From Megalopta genalis (Eukaryota > Arthropoda > Insecta > Hymenoptera > Halictidae), in the NCBI RefSeq assembly GCF_051020955.1, contig NW_027476746.1, positions 1 to 64,000 of the forward strand: 64,000 nt of DNA. Direction: 5' to 3'. Under the pieces are notes generated by a model. That model was not told the DNA's origin, ran no database searches, and saw nothing but the letters and a program-made list of their open reading frames with translations. Each line of letters begins with the position of its first letter. The stretch's first letter is position 1. Below are positions 24,466 to 35,245 of this stretch, piece by piece. A program made the translations under genes and the position numbers.

Positions 24466-25990
24466 TCAAATAAACCTAAATAAAATAAATTATATTATTA
24501 CAATCATAGTACTAATTAACTATAACCCAATTATTTATTTCTAAGAAAATTACCCCGTAACTGTATATTAGACATCAAATTCAATTATTCAATTAGATAA
24601 TTTCATATCTCTCGAACCGAGAAATCAAAATAAAAATTATATTCAACTCTATTATAAATTAATCCCACATATAAGTCTAAGTTCTAATATATAATATTAT
24701 ATTTTTTAAATAATAGATACGTACAATAAATTTTGATTGAGCTTAGATTTGTGCTACATCATTACTGAACTCCAATGGCGCATTAATATTATTTGACTTC
24801 GTGATAGTCAGAGATAATCACAGCTTGCAACCGGGTTGAAATTTTGCGCAGCTGGGTTTTTGTTGACCGGTGGGCCGTATTGCTATGCAACAAATCGTTG
24901 CTACTTGTATTGTCATCGTTATCATTTGCAAGTGTTCAATTAAAATGGAAAGATTGAACGGCTTACTCCAGGTTATGATTCGAAATGGTTGCAACGGCAC
25001 AGTGACTCTGGCTCACATTGTTTAATTAATAATATCAATTTATTTAGATCGAACTGTATAGTACTCATTGAAAAACCTGTAAGGACAATTCTGACCATCT
25101 TGAGTCGGCTACGCTCTTTGCAGAAGATTGAAGAGAAAACGTTTGTTGCAAACAAATGCAGAATACGTATTGAAATAATATCTGCAGTGGGCTCTCACCG
25201 TGGGAGGGAATGAATTGTCGGACGCGGAAATTGTAACCTTTCCATCTGCGTGCCGTACGCGGCCGGGTCTCAAGGACCGGTCGTAAAAGCAACGAGTTCC
25301 AGATCCTCGGCCTTCTAATTTCTTTCTTTAGGGACACACGAAGGCAATCAGCTTTCTTTACGACAATAATCCTAAAATTTCCTTTCGACCCCATCTGATC
25401 GTCAAACAATAGGAACATAGGTCCATACAACCGGGAAAGCATTTGTACGTGACGAAGATCCCAAGAAAAAGGAAGTGATATCTCGATGTCAGTGCTTTCG
25501 ATGATACAGAAATTTACGTGAAATATAAATAACGTATAAATGACACTAATCAGCTACTTCGACCCGTCGATTTTGTTTTACAACTTCATTCTAATGATTG
25601 AATATGGACTACAGCATATGTCAATATCATAAAAATCCGAGAAATGAAAGTACAAAAGCGAGAAAGCGAAAAAATGTATTTCCAGCAGAAATGAGAACTT
25701 CTTACCATTTAAATTATATCGAAACATATTACCGAAATCATAGTAACGAAACAAAATACTCACTTACCTCTCCTTCATAATTTTTCTTTTGCTGTATCTT
25801 GGTCTGGTCAAGGTCAGGTGTTTCGATGCACCCCCCTTCATACATCTGAACAATTGGGAAGAAACCACATCCTCCCAATTCATTGAATTCACAACCTTTG
25901 GCATCGTTTCGCTCCACTTTTGAAATTGTTAAATTTATCTGTTTCTATTGTTTACAATGAAATGTAGTAGAATAATGCCGAATAGAGTAG
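24466..25990. other. AT-rich stretch with no recognisable gene
   Basis: 24,466-24,885 is an insertion relative to the left palindrome arm. 24,886-25,085 matches 21,530-21,725 in reverse. From 25,086 to 25,990 there is no counterpart in the other arm where the transposase lies, and I see no gene. One minus-strand frame (25,065-25,442) is open for 125 codons but has no motif I can name. Confidence 0.55.
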
Positions 25991-26019
25991 AATATAAAAG
26001 TAGAATCAAAAAGAATAGA

Positions 26020-26133
26020 ATTAAATAGAATAAAATAGAATGAAATAGAATGAAATAGAATGAAATAGAATGAAATAGAATGAAATAGAATGAAATAGAA
26101 TGAAATAGAATGAAATAGAATGAAATAGAAAAA
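26020..26133. repeat. 10-bp microsatellite (TGAAATAGAA)n
   Basis: About ten copies of TGAAATAGAA with degenerate edges. This gives an apparent hydrophobic frame on the minus strand that is purely repetitive. Confidence 0.95.
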
Positions 26134-26264
26134 ATCTAAAATTATAAGAAATAGAAATCGCGCGCTTTGCACTCCTAGACCGTATCACTTGGAGAACAAA
26201 TTACGACTGAACGCGACGTAAAAACGCAGGTTATGCTTGCGATGCTACCATTGGACATTGCCAT

Positions 26265-26485
26265 TGGCACACAACCAATGATATTATTTGAACAATTGGC
26301 AGACAACCAATGATATTATTTGAACAATTGACAGACAACCAATGATATTATTTGAACCCTTGGCAGACAACCAATGATATTATTTGAACAATTGGCAGAC
26401 AACCAATGACATTATTTGAACCCTTCGCAGACAACCAATGATATTATTTGAACAATTGGCAGACAACCAATGATATTATTTCGAA
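26265..26485. repeat. 32-bp tandem repeat, about 7 copies
   Basis: The unit is CAATGATATTATTTGAACAA followed by TTGGCAGACAAC, with a constant 32-bp period and single-base variants (for example GAACCCTT). Just upstream, CTTGCGATGCTACCATTG (about 26,234) matches the partial RGG first exon of the left arm on its minus strand. The array has therefore grown inside homologous transposon sequence. Confidence 0.92.
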
Positions 26486-26548
26486 GGGTCGCAGTTTCAT
26501 TCAACGTTCAAGTCTTGAAGACGTAGGATTGCATGTAAGTACATACAA

Positions 26549-26931
26549 TTTCTGTTACATAACCATGGTAACGAAGCCTCTCGCATTCCTAAGTAATTGT
26601 AGCGTAACAAATGAATCATTCCAAGAATGTAAAAAATCTTATATAATAAACAGATATATAAACTATGTATATATAATATTATTTAAGAATACTGAATGCA
26701 AATTAGAAATGTGCGTAAACGTTTGTAGAAATTTGTTCTAGTAATTGTAGCAATTTATTTTAACACACATTTCTAATTTGCATTTAGTATTCTTAAATAA
26801 TATTATATATACATAGTTTATATATCTGTTTACTATATAAGATTTTTTACATTCTTGGAATCATTCATTTGCTTCGCTACAATTACTTAGGAATGCGAGA
26901 GGCTTCGTTACCATGGTTACGTAACAGAAAT
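26549..26931. mobile_element. Foldback / MITE-like palindrome
   Basis: The arms are about 165 bp each, from ATTTCTGTTACATAACCATGG at the left to CCATGGTTACGTAACAGAAAT at the right, with a loop of about 55 bp. The arms are nearly identical, including CGCATTCCTAAGTAATTGTAG and its complement. There is no coding sequence. It sits directly upstream of the RGG gene, in a position absent from the left arm, so it is a later insertion. I cannot assign a superfamily. Confidence 0.85.
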
Positions 26932-27013
26932 ATTTGCGGCTGGTTGCTTGTTGCCACGAGATATCTCGTGAGCCGTCCGCAATGTGTTTATAATATTATT
27001 ATTTTTTAGAACC

Positions 27014-27734
27014 ATGGATAACATTACAAATAAAATGGAAAATATTATACTGAACAACACGGTCACAGCAGCGGAGGCAGCCTCCGCAGCTACAACTAAC
27101 ACAGCAGCGGAGGCAGCCTCCGCAGCTACAACTAACGCCGCAGCGGAGGCAACCTCCGCAACAACTACGTGTAACGCAGCAGCGGAGACGAGCTCCGCTA
27201 CAACAGCAACCGCGGCAGCGGAGAACGCCGCAGAATCGCTCGACTCAATTCTGGAGCGGCATCGAGAAATCGCTGCCGCGTACGAGTCTGGGAGAGCTGT
27301 AAGTATATGCAATATATGTGTAAAAAACAGAATGTATAATTATAATATATATACTTCTATTTCTGCTGTAATGTTACAGTCGCAGTGGCGAAATATATTA
27401 GGCCAGCTGGCTCGGGGGACAGCTAGGCCTAACCTGGCGAACCTAGTTGCTGCTAATGTAAGTAAATGAAAAATACTTTTATATATAATTTAATATAGTA
27501 ATATATGTATAATAACAAATAATAATAATAATATATACTTATACGTTGCAGGGAGAGCTGAAAAAACTTTTTAAAAGAACTGTTTATGGCCCCCAGAAGA
27601 GGGGCAATGAAAAAAGAAGAGGAAGAGGAGGAAGAGGAGGAAGAGGTGGAAGAGGAGGAAGGGGAGGAAGAGGAGGAAGAGAAAGAAGAGGAGGGAGAGG
27701 AGGGAGCGCCAAATATATCGTTAATTTTTATTAA
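27014..27734 (+). CDS. Three-exon gene for an Ala-rich / Arg-Gly-rich transposon protein
   Basis: The exons are 27,014-27,298, 27,380-27,457 and 27,552-27,734. Introns are 81 and 94 bp with perfect GT-AG sites (GCT|GTAAGT, TTACAG|TCG, AAT|GTAAGT, TTGCAG|GGA). Both introns are phase 0, and the protein is 181 residues with no internal stop. Residues 1-80 hold an AEAASAATTN-type repeat; then a charged helix-like stretch (SILERHREIAAAYESGRA), a conserved core (QWRNILGQLARG, LKKLFKRTVYGPQKRG) and an RGG-box tail. RGG tails usually bind RNA or single-stranded DNA (known); a nucleic-acid-binding accessory role is inference. An AATAAA lies just after the stop (about 27,747). Two broken copies (17,905-18,450; 16,265-16,470) show that it travels with the element. 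I do not recognise the family. Confidence 0.8.
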
Positions 27735-28190
27735 ATGAAAGTTTGAATAAAAAATTTAAATTAAATAATGGTAAATTTAGTGCCAGCACCAACGGTTAAA
27801 CTACTGTTATTCGTTAATTTTAAGAATTTTTAAATTTTTAAAGACTGATTTGGTATTAAGTAATTTTTGGGGGCTGTTGCCCGTCACTTTCGTTATAAAT
27901 GGAATAAGTCTGTTTTCATTAAAATTTTAGTTTAACAATAAGTGTTTCATTTACATTGAAAGGATTCTGAATAAGGAAAATTTTATTACTTGTACGAATT
28001 ATAAATATTATTGATTTCTCTCTTAATTTAATATATTTGAAACCTGATTGCCTGATTATAAGTTATAGTATTTATTTGCGTGTGTTGTAGAAGAAGAAAG
28101 TAATATTAATATAAGTAAAAGTGATTTTTGTACTTTTTGTATCAGGGTTAATTAAAATAAAGTTAGTGTTTTTAATTATCTTTTAATTAT
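27735..28190 (+). repeat. AT-rich long-inverted-repeat block, copy 4
   Basis: Matches copy 1 in reverse, and copy 2 (21,930-22,450) in the same orientation. It begins right after the RGG stop codon with the gene's polyadenylation region and continues to GTATCAGGGTTAATTAAAAT. It probably doubles as the 3' UTR of the RGG gene and the terminal inverted repeat of its transposon. Confidence 0.78.
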
Positions 28191-28335
28191 CTTTTTAATT
28201 TGAATAATTCCGTGTACGAACAGAATTCAACGAATGATTTGCAAAGCTGATTTAATAATAAATAATCGCGTTAAGGGACGTAAAGCATTTGTTTATTAGA
28301 GAGATATGAAAAATATTATCAGTAAGAAACTCACC

Positions 28336-28440
28336 CATTTAGTTGAGGATGCATTTGCTGGCTGAAATTCACGATGTCGAAGGGCACTGACCTTGTACAA
28401 CGTACAGCTGATCTTTCACTGCACTGTCAGCAAACCAGCA
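28336..28440 (-). promoter_or_regulatory. Recurring promoter / 5'-exon module, copy 2
   Basis: The reverse complement of the module at 17,176-17,286, with the donor AAATGG|GTGAGTTTC at about 28,335 on the minus strand. Its outer end is cut by the truncated piggyBac 3' region, right at TGACAGTGCAGTG. A short frame beginning ATGCATCCTCAACTAAATGG precedes the donor. Confidence 0.55.
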
Positions 28441-30653
28441 ACTCGAGACGATTTCGGACAAATTATGCAAATATTTTAGAAGTAGTTTAAAAATATTTAT
28501 TAACAAATAAATGTATAAAAATAATAATATTTCACTAGTTTACTTATTTATATGTTGAAAACAACAAACTTTGATAAATATTACACTCTGTAATTAGTTT
28601 TGGTGTGATATCTTGTAAAACAATATCCAAGATGCATCCTAGGTTTATCAGGACACGTATCACAGTAATATGACATTTCCCGCCTACCTCCAGGCGTGTT
28701 ACGGTCAGAACAAACCTTGCAGTCCCTTTTAGGCCCTTTTAGCATTACGTGAAGCTTCCCGTTTAGTCGGATTTCATCGGAATGCGACGTAGACGCTTGC
28801 TCTCGTTGCTGGCGATATGATCCTCTCAATTGGTCGACAATCGTTTTCAGAAATCGCAAATGGCTCAGTGGCTTTTCCCCCTTTTTTGTCGTCTCTAATT
28901 TATATAAAATGTATGAATTGATCAGGCAAATTTCCATGCCCCCAAAAAATAGTTTACGCCACCATTTAAGCGATTTTCGCAGGAAACAATAGGTTGATGC
29001 ATATTGGTCCGCCCGATCAACACACCACCTCGGGTAATTCTTTTGACCGTCGTCATTCCAGTGTCACCCCTCGTAGTCAAACAAGTGACAACCCTCTTAT
29101 CTTTCCACCCTAAAACTAAGGTGTTGCCCCATCGATACGCGACCGTGGATTTTGTCAAAAACTTCGGCTTTTTTATTTCTTTGGGCAATTCTTTTCTGTT
29201 TGCTAAGATTGTTCCAGTAATGTTACACTTCAGTTTGGCTAGTTCTTGAGCTAAGAAATAACTGGTGTAATAGCGGTCCGTGAACATATGGTGCCCCTGA
29301 GCACCTGGAATTTCATCCAACAACATTTGATACAAATGTAACGGAATTCTTGTTGACACTGGTAAATCGGGTCTGACCAAGAGCTCTGTTGTTAGCGATC
29401 CATAATATGGCAAAATACAGCAAATGTAGCCAGTCTTTGAGTCAGCTAGAGTATAAACTCTGATACCCCATTTTGTCGGTTTCTTCGGATTGTACGTGAT
29501 GAACGAAATTCGACCCTTGAATTTTATAGTTGACTCGTCCACACATATTTGTTCGCCCGGTGTAAAATAATCCAAATACTTCCCGTTGATATAATCCAAG
29601 AAGCAACTTATGCGTTGTAGGCGCGTTCGCGGATTGGTGTTGCGCGTTGCAATAGTTTGAAGATGGAGCATCCAGAATATTTGACTGAATCGGTCCCTTG
29701 TAAATGTCTCCGAATAGAACGGAATATAGCTGACGTTATTCCGCGACCAATATTCCTGTAAATTGGCTAACGGCATTGTCCCCATATTTATTATGACAGC
29801 AATAAATGCCCAGAATTCCTCATTGGTGACATAACGCCAGCTTCGCCATACGGAATTCGCAGACAGTGTCTTCCCTTCCAATTTTGTTTTTGCGTAGACA
29901 TTTGTTTCAGAAATAATTTTTTTCACGAGATCATGTGTGAAAAACAGTTTAAAAAAATCCTGTGGTTCTTTTATTTTCGAAAGTATTCGTGATGCTGTGG
30001 GATTTTCGCCAGGTATAAATTGTATGTTTGACGGCACTTCGTCGTAGTCTTCGCAAAGTACCCATGCTGAACTGCTTGCACCTTCCGCAGCTTCATTTTC
30101 AATTTCTCTTTCAGCATCACTTTCAACTTCACTGTCGCTCTCTATAATTCTAATTTTTCGCCCTCTCACACCTCTTACTGTATCACTATCTTCACTGGAT
30201 TCGTTCGTTTCACGGCGTAATTCGTCGGAAATCAGCGTAATTTCTTCATCCAAAGCGGCAAAATCGAATTCGTCCGAACTTGAGCTGATTTGTTCTTCCT
30301 CCATATTTTTAGGGCTCAAACACTTTTTAGCTACTATTTTTACTGGCAAGACTGTTTCAAGCGAATGCAACGCTGAGACTAACTAAACTGAGCTAAGATT
30401 TGGCTACAATGCCAGCCAAGCCTAGTCCACGAAAGTATTTCCGAGAAAAATATCTTATCGCTCATCGTAAATAAGCAGATCGAGTTACAAACGACCATAG
30501 CGGCGTAGCAGCATCGCTCGAGTTGACACTTGCCGCAAGAGCGTCCCGCAATTTGAGACTTCAAATCAGCCGGGTGCCGCAGCAGCGCTGCCCGAGGTGA
30601 CACTTCAAATCGGCCGGGCGCCGTATCGGCGCCGCTCGAGCGCAAAGGATTAA
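28436..30653 (-). mobile_element. piggyBac transposon, 3' terminus missing
   Basis: The 5' end is marked by a terminal repeat that reads, on the minus strand, TTAATCCTTTGCGCTCGAG; TTAA lies at 30,650-30,653. A transposase gene follows. The 3' region stops about 40 bp before where the terminal repeat should be, as comparison with 16,475-16,708 shows, and is replaced by the 5'-exon module. With one terminus gone it cannot transpose by itself. Confidence 0.88.
28581..30304 (-). pseudogene. piggyBac transposase, frameshifted
   Basis: I take the start as the ATG at 30,302-30,304, ahead of an acidic, Ser-rich N-terminus (EEEQISSSSDEFDF). The DDE-type core is recognisable: ICVDESTIKFKGR around the first catalytic Asp, HHMFTDRYYTSYFL around the second, and the third Asp region (DRADQ) in another frame near 29,005-29,020. 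A small deletion with a frame change near 29,020-29,045 removes the sequence just before that third Asp. The C-terminal 118 residues, with the Cys-rich zinc domain (CKVCSDR, YYCDTCPDKP), continue in the shifted frame to the stop at 28,581. Length and domain order otherwise match full-size piggyBac transposases. Confidence 0.9.
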
Positions 30654-30881
30654 TTTTAATTCATTCTTATGAATAAAACATAATTTTTATCATTCCTGTT
30701 ATTTATTTTACTTCCGAATTTCTCCATCACCCTCACTTTTTTAAATAAACGAACTATATACATAAAAATCTTAACCTATACAATAATAAATGTCAAGAAC
30801 CATAAATAGAAATAATACCAATCAATATTAAAATTCCTACATCACCAACCCGATTACTTAAAATTGTTAGAGTCCCAGAAT
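30654..30881. other. AT-rich flank shared with the other palindrome arm
   Basis: 30,660-30,760 is the reverse complement of 16,165-16,258 (AGTTCGTTTATTTAAAAAA on that strand), so this is palindrome-arm sequence just outside the piggyBac. Nothing else is seen. Confidence 0.65.
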
Positions 30882-31654
30882 GTTACGGCCAAGTGGCCAG
30901 GATTTATGGCAGGGGCCATGTGCTTGGGTACCCGGACGGTATGGGTCTGTCCCGGGCCGTTCCCGGGCTCGTGCGGCACCGTCATAACGTCTCCTGGTCC
31001 TTGATTACGGTCCAGTCAATTACGGTTGGGTCTGGCATTGTTCGGGCACGTAGGCCTATCAACGCGGGATGTCTAGCAGGTGTTATTTTGCCACTCTCCC
31101 TCCTAACTCCCGGCCCACCGTTTTGGGGCAGTCTCACTGGATTTGGGATTGCAGTGATTGGACCGTAATTCCTTGCCGCCCACCCTAGGTTAAGAGAAGT
31201 AGGGAGGACCGAGGTGATATTAGGCATGACTCCGGTCCTCTAGAAAACAGACAAAACAGACTAGCGGAACAGACAAGCGGGACAGACAAGACAAGACAGA
31301 CTAGCGGAACAGACAAGACGAACAGACTAACGGGACAGACAAGAGGGACAGACAAGAGTAGAGACAAGACAACCCAGTCAGGAGAAGAACCTCGTCAGCA
31401 CCGACGGTTCACTACACACGAGGCCACAAGGGACTCGCTACACACGAGGCCACAAGGGACTCCCCACCCACGAGACCATAAGGGACTCACAAGACACAGA
31501 AAAACCATATTACTTGGATGGCACACCACGTGCAAACTTCTACAAAGCTCGACGCTCACAAGGAGCACCACGAGCACTAACACAGAATTTAATCCATTTT
31601 TATTTTGATAATAAATTAATAAACAAGATGAAATAAACACCAATCCACCCTAAC
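30882..31654 (+). mobile_element. Probable solo LTR (Ty3/gypsy-like)
   Basis: Starts TGTTACGGCCAAGTGGCCAGG, a common beginning of insect gypsy LTRs. It has a GC-rich first half, then an ACAGACAAG-rich low-complexity segment and an AATAAA region near the end (31,600-31,640). It splits the inverted 249-bp repeat region from the piggyBac flank. The right edge is set where the 249-bp repeat resumes (TTCGTGACAACTG). I cannot see a target-site duplication, so the boundaries and the class are tentative. Confidence 0.45.
31240..31375. repeat. ACAGACAAG-type low-complexity repeat
   Basis: An irregular repetition of ACAGACAAGA / CTAGCGGAACAGAC units of 10-22 bp inside the LTR-like segment. It is not coding. 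Confidence 0.8.
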
Positions 31655-32128
31655 TTCGTGACAACTGTTCGTATCAACCAAGATGGACGTGCCAATATTC
31701 CAGTGAGCAGTTCGGGAGTTGGACATCTCGATTCAGAAAAGTCTAAGCTGATGGGCTTCGGTTGTAGAAATGACCATTTCTTTATTATTGTTGAGATATT
31801 TACAATATTCGACGAGCGTTCTTGCTGGAACTGCCGCGCCGCTCACGACTGCCCCGCACGCCACCATCCTCTGGTCAAGAAACCTAGCGCGCGGCAGAAT
31901 ATCTTCGTGACAACTGTTCGTATCAACCAAGATGGACGTGCCAATATTCCAGTGAGCAGTTTGGGAGTTGGATATTTCGATTCAGAAAAGTCTAAGCTGT
32001 TGGGCTTCGGTTGTAGAAATGACCATTTCTTTATTATTGTTGAGATATTTACAATATTCAACGAGCGTTCTTGCTGCAACTGCCGCGCCGCTCACGACTG
32101 CCCCGCACGCCACCTTCCCCTGGTCTAG
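31655..32128 (-). repeat. 249-bp repeat, about 1.9 copies, reverse orientation
   Basis: The reverse complement of the units at 14,939-16,100, starting TTCGTGACAACTGTTCG. The first unit differs at several positions from the second, as is seen at the edge of the left array. Confidence 0.92.
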
Positions 32129-32724
32129 TAATGGTCAAAATATTTGGAATGGAAGTATAAAACTATGTAATTTGTGTCGATCGGTATTATCGACTGTAAG
32201 TAACTATACCGGCAAGCTCGCTGTGGTGCAGCTTGTTGGTTGGAAGAGAACTGTGACGCTAGTAGTGAGAAATGTCGTAAGCTCGAGTTGGTGTTTCGGA
32301 TACAATTCCTATCAACTACTCCTGTGTCTTAATTAACTAAAAAATCAACTGAAAATACACTCCATTGCCTTTGTACGTGCCTTATCTACTGGGCTTCGGT
32401 TGTGAATTTTCGATTCGAGCTCTATATCTCTCGATATTTACGAAAAACTGTTAGCGGCGGCCATCTTATGACGTCATGCTCGTGAGATTGACACCACTCT
32501 GGCCGAATATTGCAAATATCTCCGCAATAACTGCAAAACGGATATTTCTACATCCGAAGCCCAGTCGTTTAGTCTTTCCGGAATCTAAATTTTCCACTTG
32601 TGAACTGCATACTTCGTTATTAAAGCGTCAGTTTTGGTCGATAGAAACCTCTAAAACTAATATACGTATATGGTTTTCTTCTATGTGTGGGTCGTCATAG
32701 TGTGCGGCGACCCGGGCCCTTAAG
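32129..32724 (+). repeat. Diverged single relative of the 249-bp repeat and flanks
   Basis: 32,490-32,665 aligns by eye with the plus-strand 249-bp unit: CGAATATTGCAAATATCTCC for CGAATATTGTAAATATCTCA, then ACATCCGAAGCCCAG and TTTTGGTCGATA. It is much more diverged than any array copy. This suggests the tandem units were amplified from an older dispersed element. 32,129-32,489 shows no feature. Confidence 0.6.
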
Positions 32725-32831
32725 AACACTACCGCGGCTCCCCTCGCCTGGCCGGCCACCAAGATGGAAAAGGGGCTGAGCGGCCGCATCCCGGAGGGGG
32801 GAGATGAGTCCTCCCTCCTCAAATCATGATG

Positions 32832-35245
32832 TTAATTTGGAGGTGCGGGGGGGCGCGCTCCGCACCGCCACGTCTCGGCGACAGCACAAAGAGGTGCCCA
32901 GGGCCCCTGCAACACCCCCCTCTTATGAGGCGATGTGCCATTTCGCAACAACATAGTGTTGCGCCGGCTTGCCCTCGCGTACGGCGCCCAAATCGGGGCG
33001 CCGTATAAGGCCATGGACCGCGCCACGCATAGGTATAGGCGGCGCACCATATCACCCGGTCCCCTGAGATTGGGCAACAGGCGGCCTAACGAGGCCGCCG
33101 CCCTCTGAACTCGGGGGAAGAGGCGGCCGAAATGCGCCCCGAACCTCCAGTGGCTGTAGAGGATCAATCCGAGATACTTGATCTCGGACTTCACCTCGAC
33201 GAAAGCTACTCCAACCCGGATCCACGATCTGGCCGGTGGCCGCGATCTGAGGCCGTCCGTGAAACCAGACGGCTTTCTCCTGCGCTATCCCGCTTGTCGA
33301 ATGGTCCTCTCGAAGGTGTCCCCGACGGTGACCACCAACGTATCATCTGCGTAGCAGACAAGGGTGACACCGTCGGGCAGGGAGGCCTTCTCCAGGACCG
33401 CGTTATATCCCAGATCCCACAGCAGTAGTCCTAACACGGACCCCTGTGGGAGCCCGCGGTCCACTTCCCTCCGAATCATCCCGTACCGGCCCGGGTATTC
33501 TACCCATCTGTCCCGCAGGTAGGCCCCGATCACCCGCCTCAGATAGGGAGGCACCTGGTCCTCAACCAGGGCCTCCCTAATGGCGGACCAGGGCAGTGTG
33601 TTGAACGCATTGACGATTTCAATGGACACCGCCAAGCACACCTCGCCCCGTGCCACGGCATTGTCCGACAGGGACTTTAGACGGTCGATTGCGTTGACCG
33701 TCGACCGCCCCTCCCGGAAGCCGAACTGGTAGTCCGTCAGATCGGGGCCATCGCGGGACAGGTGCCTGGCGAGGCGGGCAACAATAATCTTCTCAAAGAT
33801 CTTGCCCGCCTCGTCCAGGAGACAAATGGGCCGGTACGCGGAGGGAGAATCCGCAGGCCTCCCTTCCTTCCTTAAGAGGACCATCCGACTTCCTCTCCAG
33901 AGGTCCGAGAACGTCCCTGACCTCAGGAGCCCGGAGTAGAGGCTTTTTATCCTCTCGCCCAGGACGCTCAAGGCGAGCAACCAGACCCGGCCAGGGATAC
34001 CGTCCGGCCCTGGGGCACTATTTTTGCCCCGGAGCCATTTAACTACCCTGACCATTTCCACTGGCGCGACCTCCAGATCCGGGGACCACTGTACTTCCCC
34101 TGGCTCAGGGTTGGGCCGGGACGCCTCCCCGCTGACGGGAAATAAGACGTCCACGACCCGCCCTAGCATCCCCGGATCCAGTCTCTCCGTCACAGGGGGC
34201 GCCCGAGGACGTAACCGTCCCATCGCCAAGGTCGCGCCAGGCCTGGTCTTTTGCCCGCCTGATGGCCAGCTGCAGGGCGATCACCTTCTCCCTGCATCGC
34301 CCATACAGCTGGATAGCCAGCTCCGCGTCGGAACGTCGTCGTCGACGGGTGCGGGCTTACTGGCGTCGCGCGCGGACGCACTCTTTGCGTAAATCCGCTA
34401 TCGCGCGCGACCACAAGTACACCGCCTTCCTCGGGAAGAGCTTCGCCCGGGACATGGCGACGTCGCAAACCGACGTCATTGTACCCCGGAATCAATGGGC
34501 TTCCCCTGTCCCGTCGACTAGCTCGGCCGGTGTGGCTGGCCAGGCCACGACATTGATTGCCGCCATCAGGCGTCCTGGTCGAGGCGCTTCAGCGCCCATC
34601 GCGGTGGAGGCGATCCCTCATCAGCGGGACGACGTCGGGGTGTCGATGGGGCTGCGGAGAGGCCGTGTACATTGTATCTAGGGTCAGACAGTGTCTCGAC
34701 CTCCTTTGCCACCCTCCACCCCGTAATACGGCGCGCGGCCGGGGGGGATGGACCGAGCCCGTGTTTAAAAGACGGAGCTCGAGTCCCGCCGCCCAATGAA
34801 GCACTTCCCGGCCCCGCGGGTCTATCCTGGGGGAACTCCAAGCTGAAGACTTGGCGTTGATGTCCCCCAGGACCAGCACCGGACGAGGTTGGCACCGGGG
34901 GACGCATCTCCCCACCCCGTCCAGATACTGTTCGAATTCCTCGAGGGACCATCTCGGAGGTGCGTAGGTCGCCACAATCGCGGTGCCGCCCCAGTCAACG
35001 GCCAGTTATCCCCGGCCGCGCTCGATAACCGAGCACGCCGGGGACCCCGGCCGGCCTGCCGATATTATAGCGGCGGAGCCGCTCGAGTCCCCTATCCAAT
35101 GTGGATGGTCGGGGACTCTGTACGGCTCCGCCGCTACGGCCAACCCGGCACCCCGCACGGCCAGGAATTGCACAAAAAGGTCTTGTGCCCTGGCCGAGCG
35201 GTTCAGGTTGGCCTGAATAATAGGGCCACTAGGCCCTATTACTCA
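32832..35245 (-). pseudogene. R1-like ORF2 (endonuclease and reverse transcriptase), broken
   Basis: The N-terminal endonuclease remains in pieces (34,975-34,566; CQPRPVLVLGDINAKSSAW, with the usual Phe replaced by Ile). Frameshifts between 34,700 and 34,500 disrupt it. The reverse transcriptase is open over 34,229-33,285, with SAPGPDGIPG, ADSPSAYRPICLLDEAGKI, FGFREGRSTVNAI, LPQGSVLGLLLWDL and the catalytic YADDTLVV. In the palm motif A, where an aspartate is usual, the sequence reads VSIEIVNAF, so a catalytic Asp appears to be replaced. A deletion of about 90 bp precedes the thumb remnant (33,194-32,832). Confidence 0.85.

Larger units (their letters stand above)
23330..32128 (-). repeat. 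Right arm of the giant imperfect palindrome
   Basis: The reverse-complement counterpart of 14,939-22,690. It carries the inner arm (23,330-25,085), the intact RGG gene, a long AT-rich block, the 5'-exon module, a piggyBac element, a ~95-bp block, an LTR-like insertion and two 249-bp repeats. Later insertions make it longer than the left arm. Confidence 0.8.

Noticed and set aside
25945..26172. Phe/Ile-rich membrane-like small protein
   Set aside because: It is a translation of the TGAAATAGAA microsatellite on the minus strand.
26917..27312. Minus-strand Ala/Val-rich frame over the RGG first exon
   Set aside because: It is antisense to a gene with correct splice sites, and its composition simply mirrors the Ala-rich repeats.
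14939..32128. Palindrome as a pure assembly artefact
   Set aside because: The arms differ by many substitutions and by independent insertions, which a read foldback would not produce. The centre should still be checked with spanning reads.
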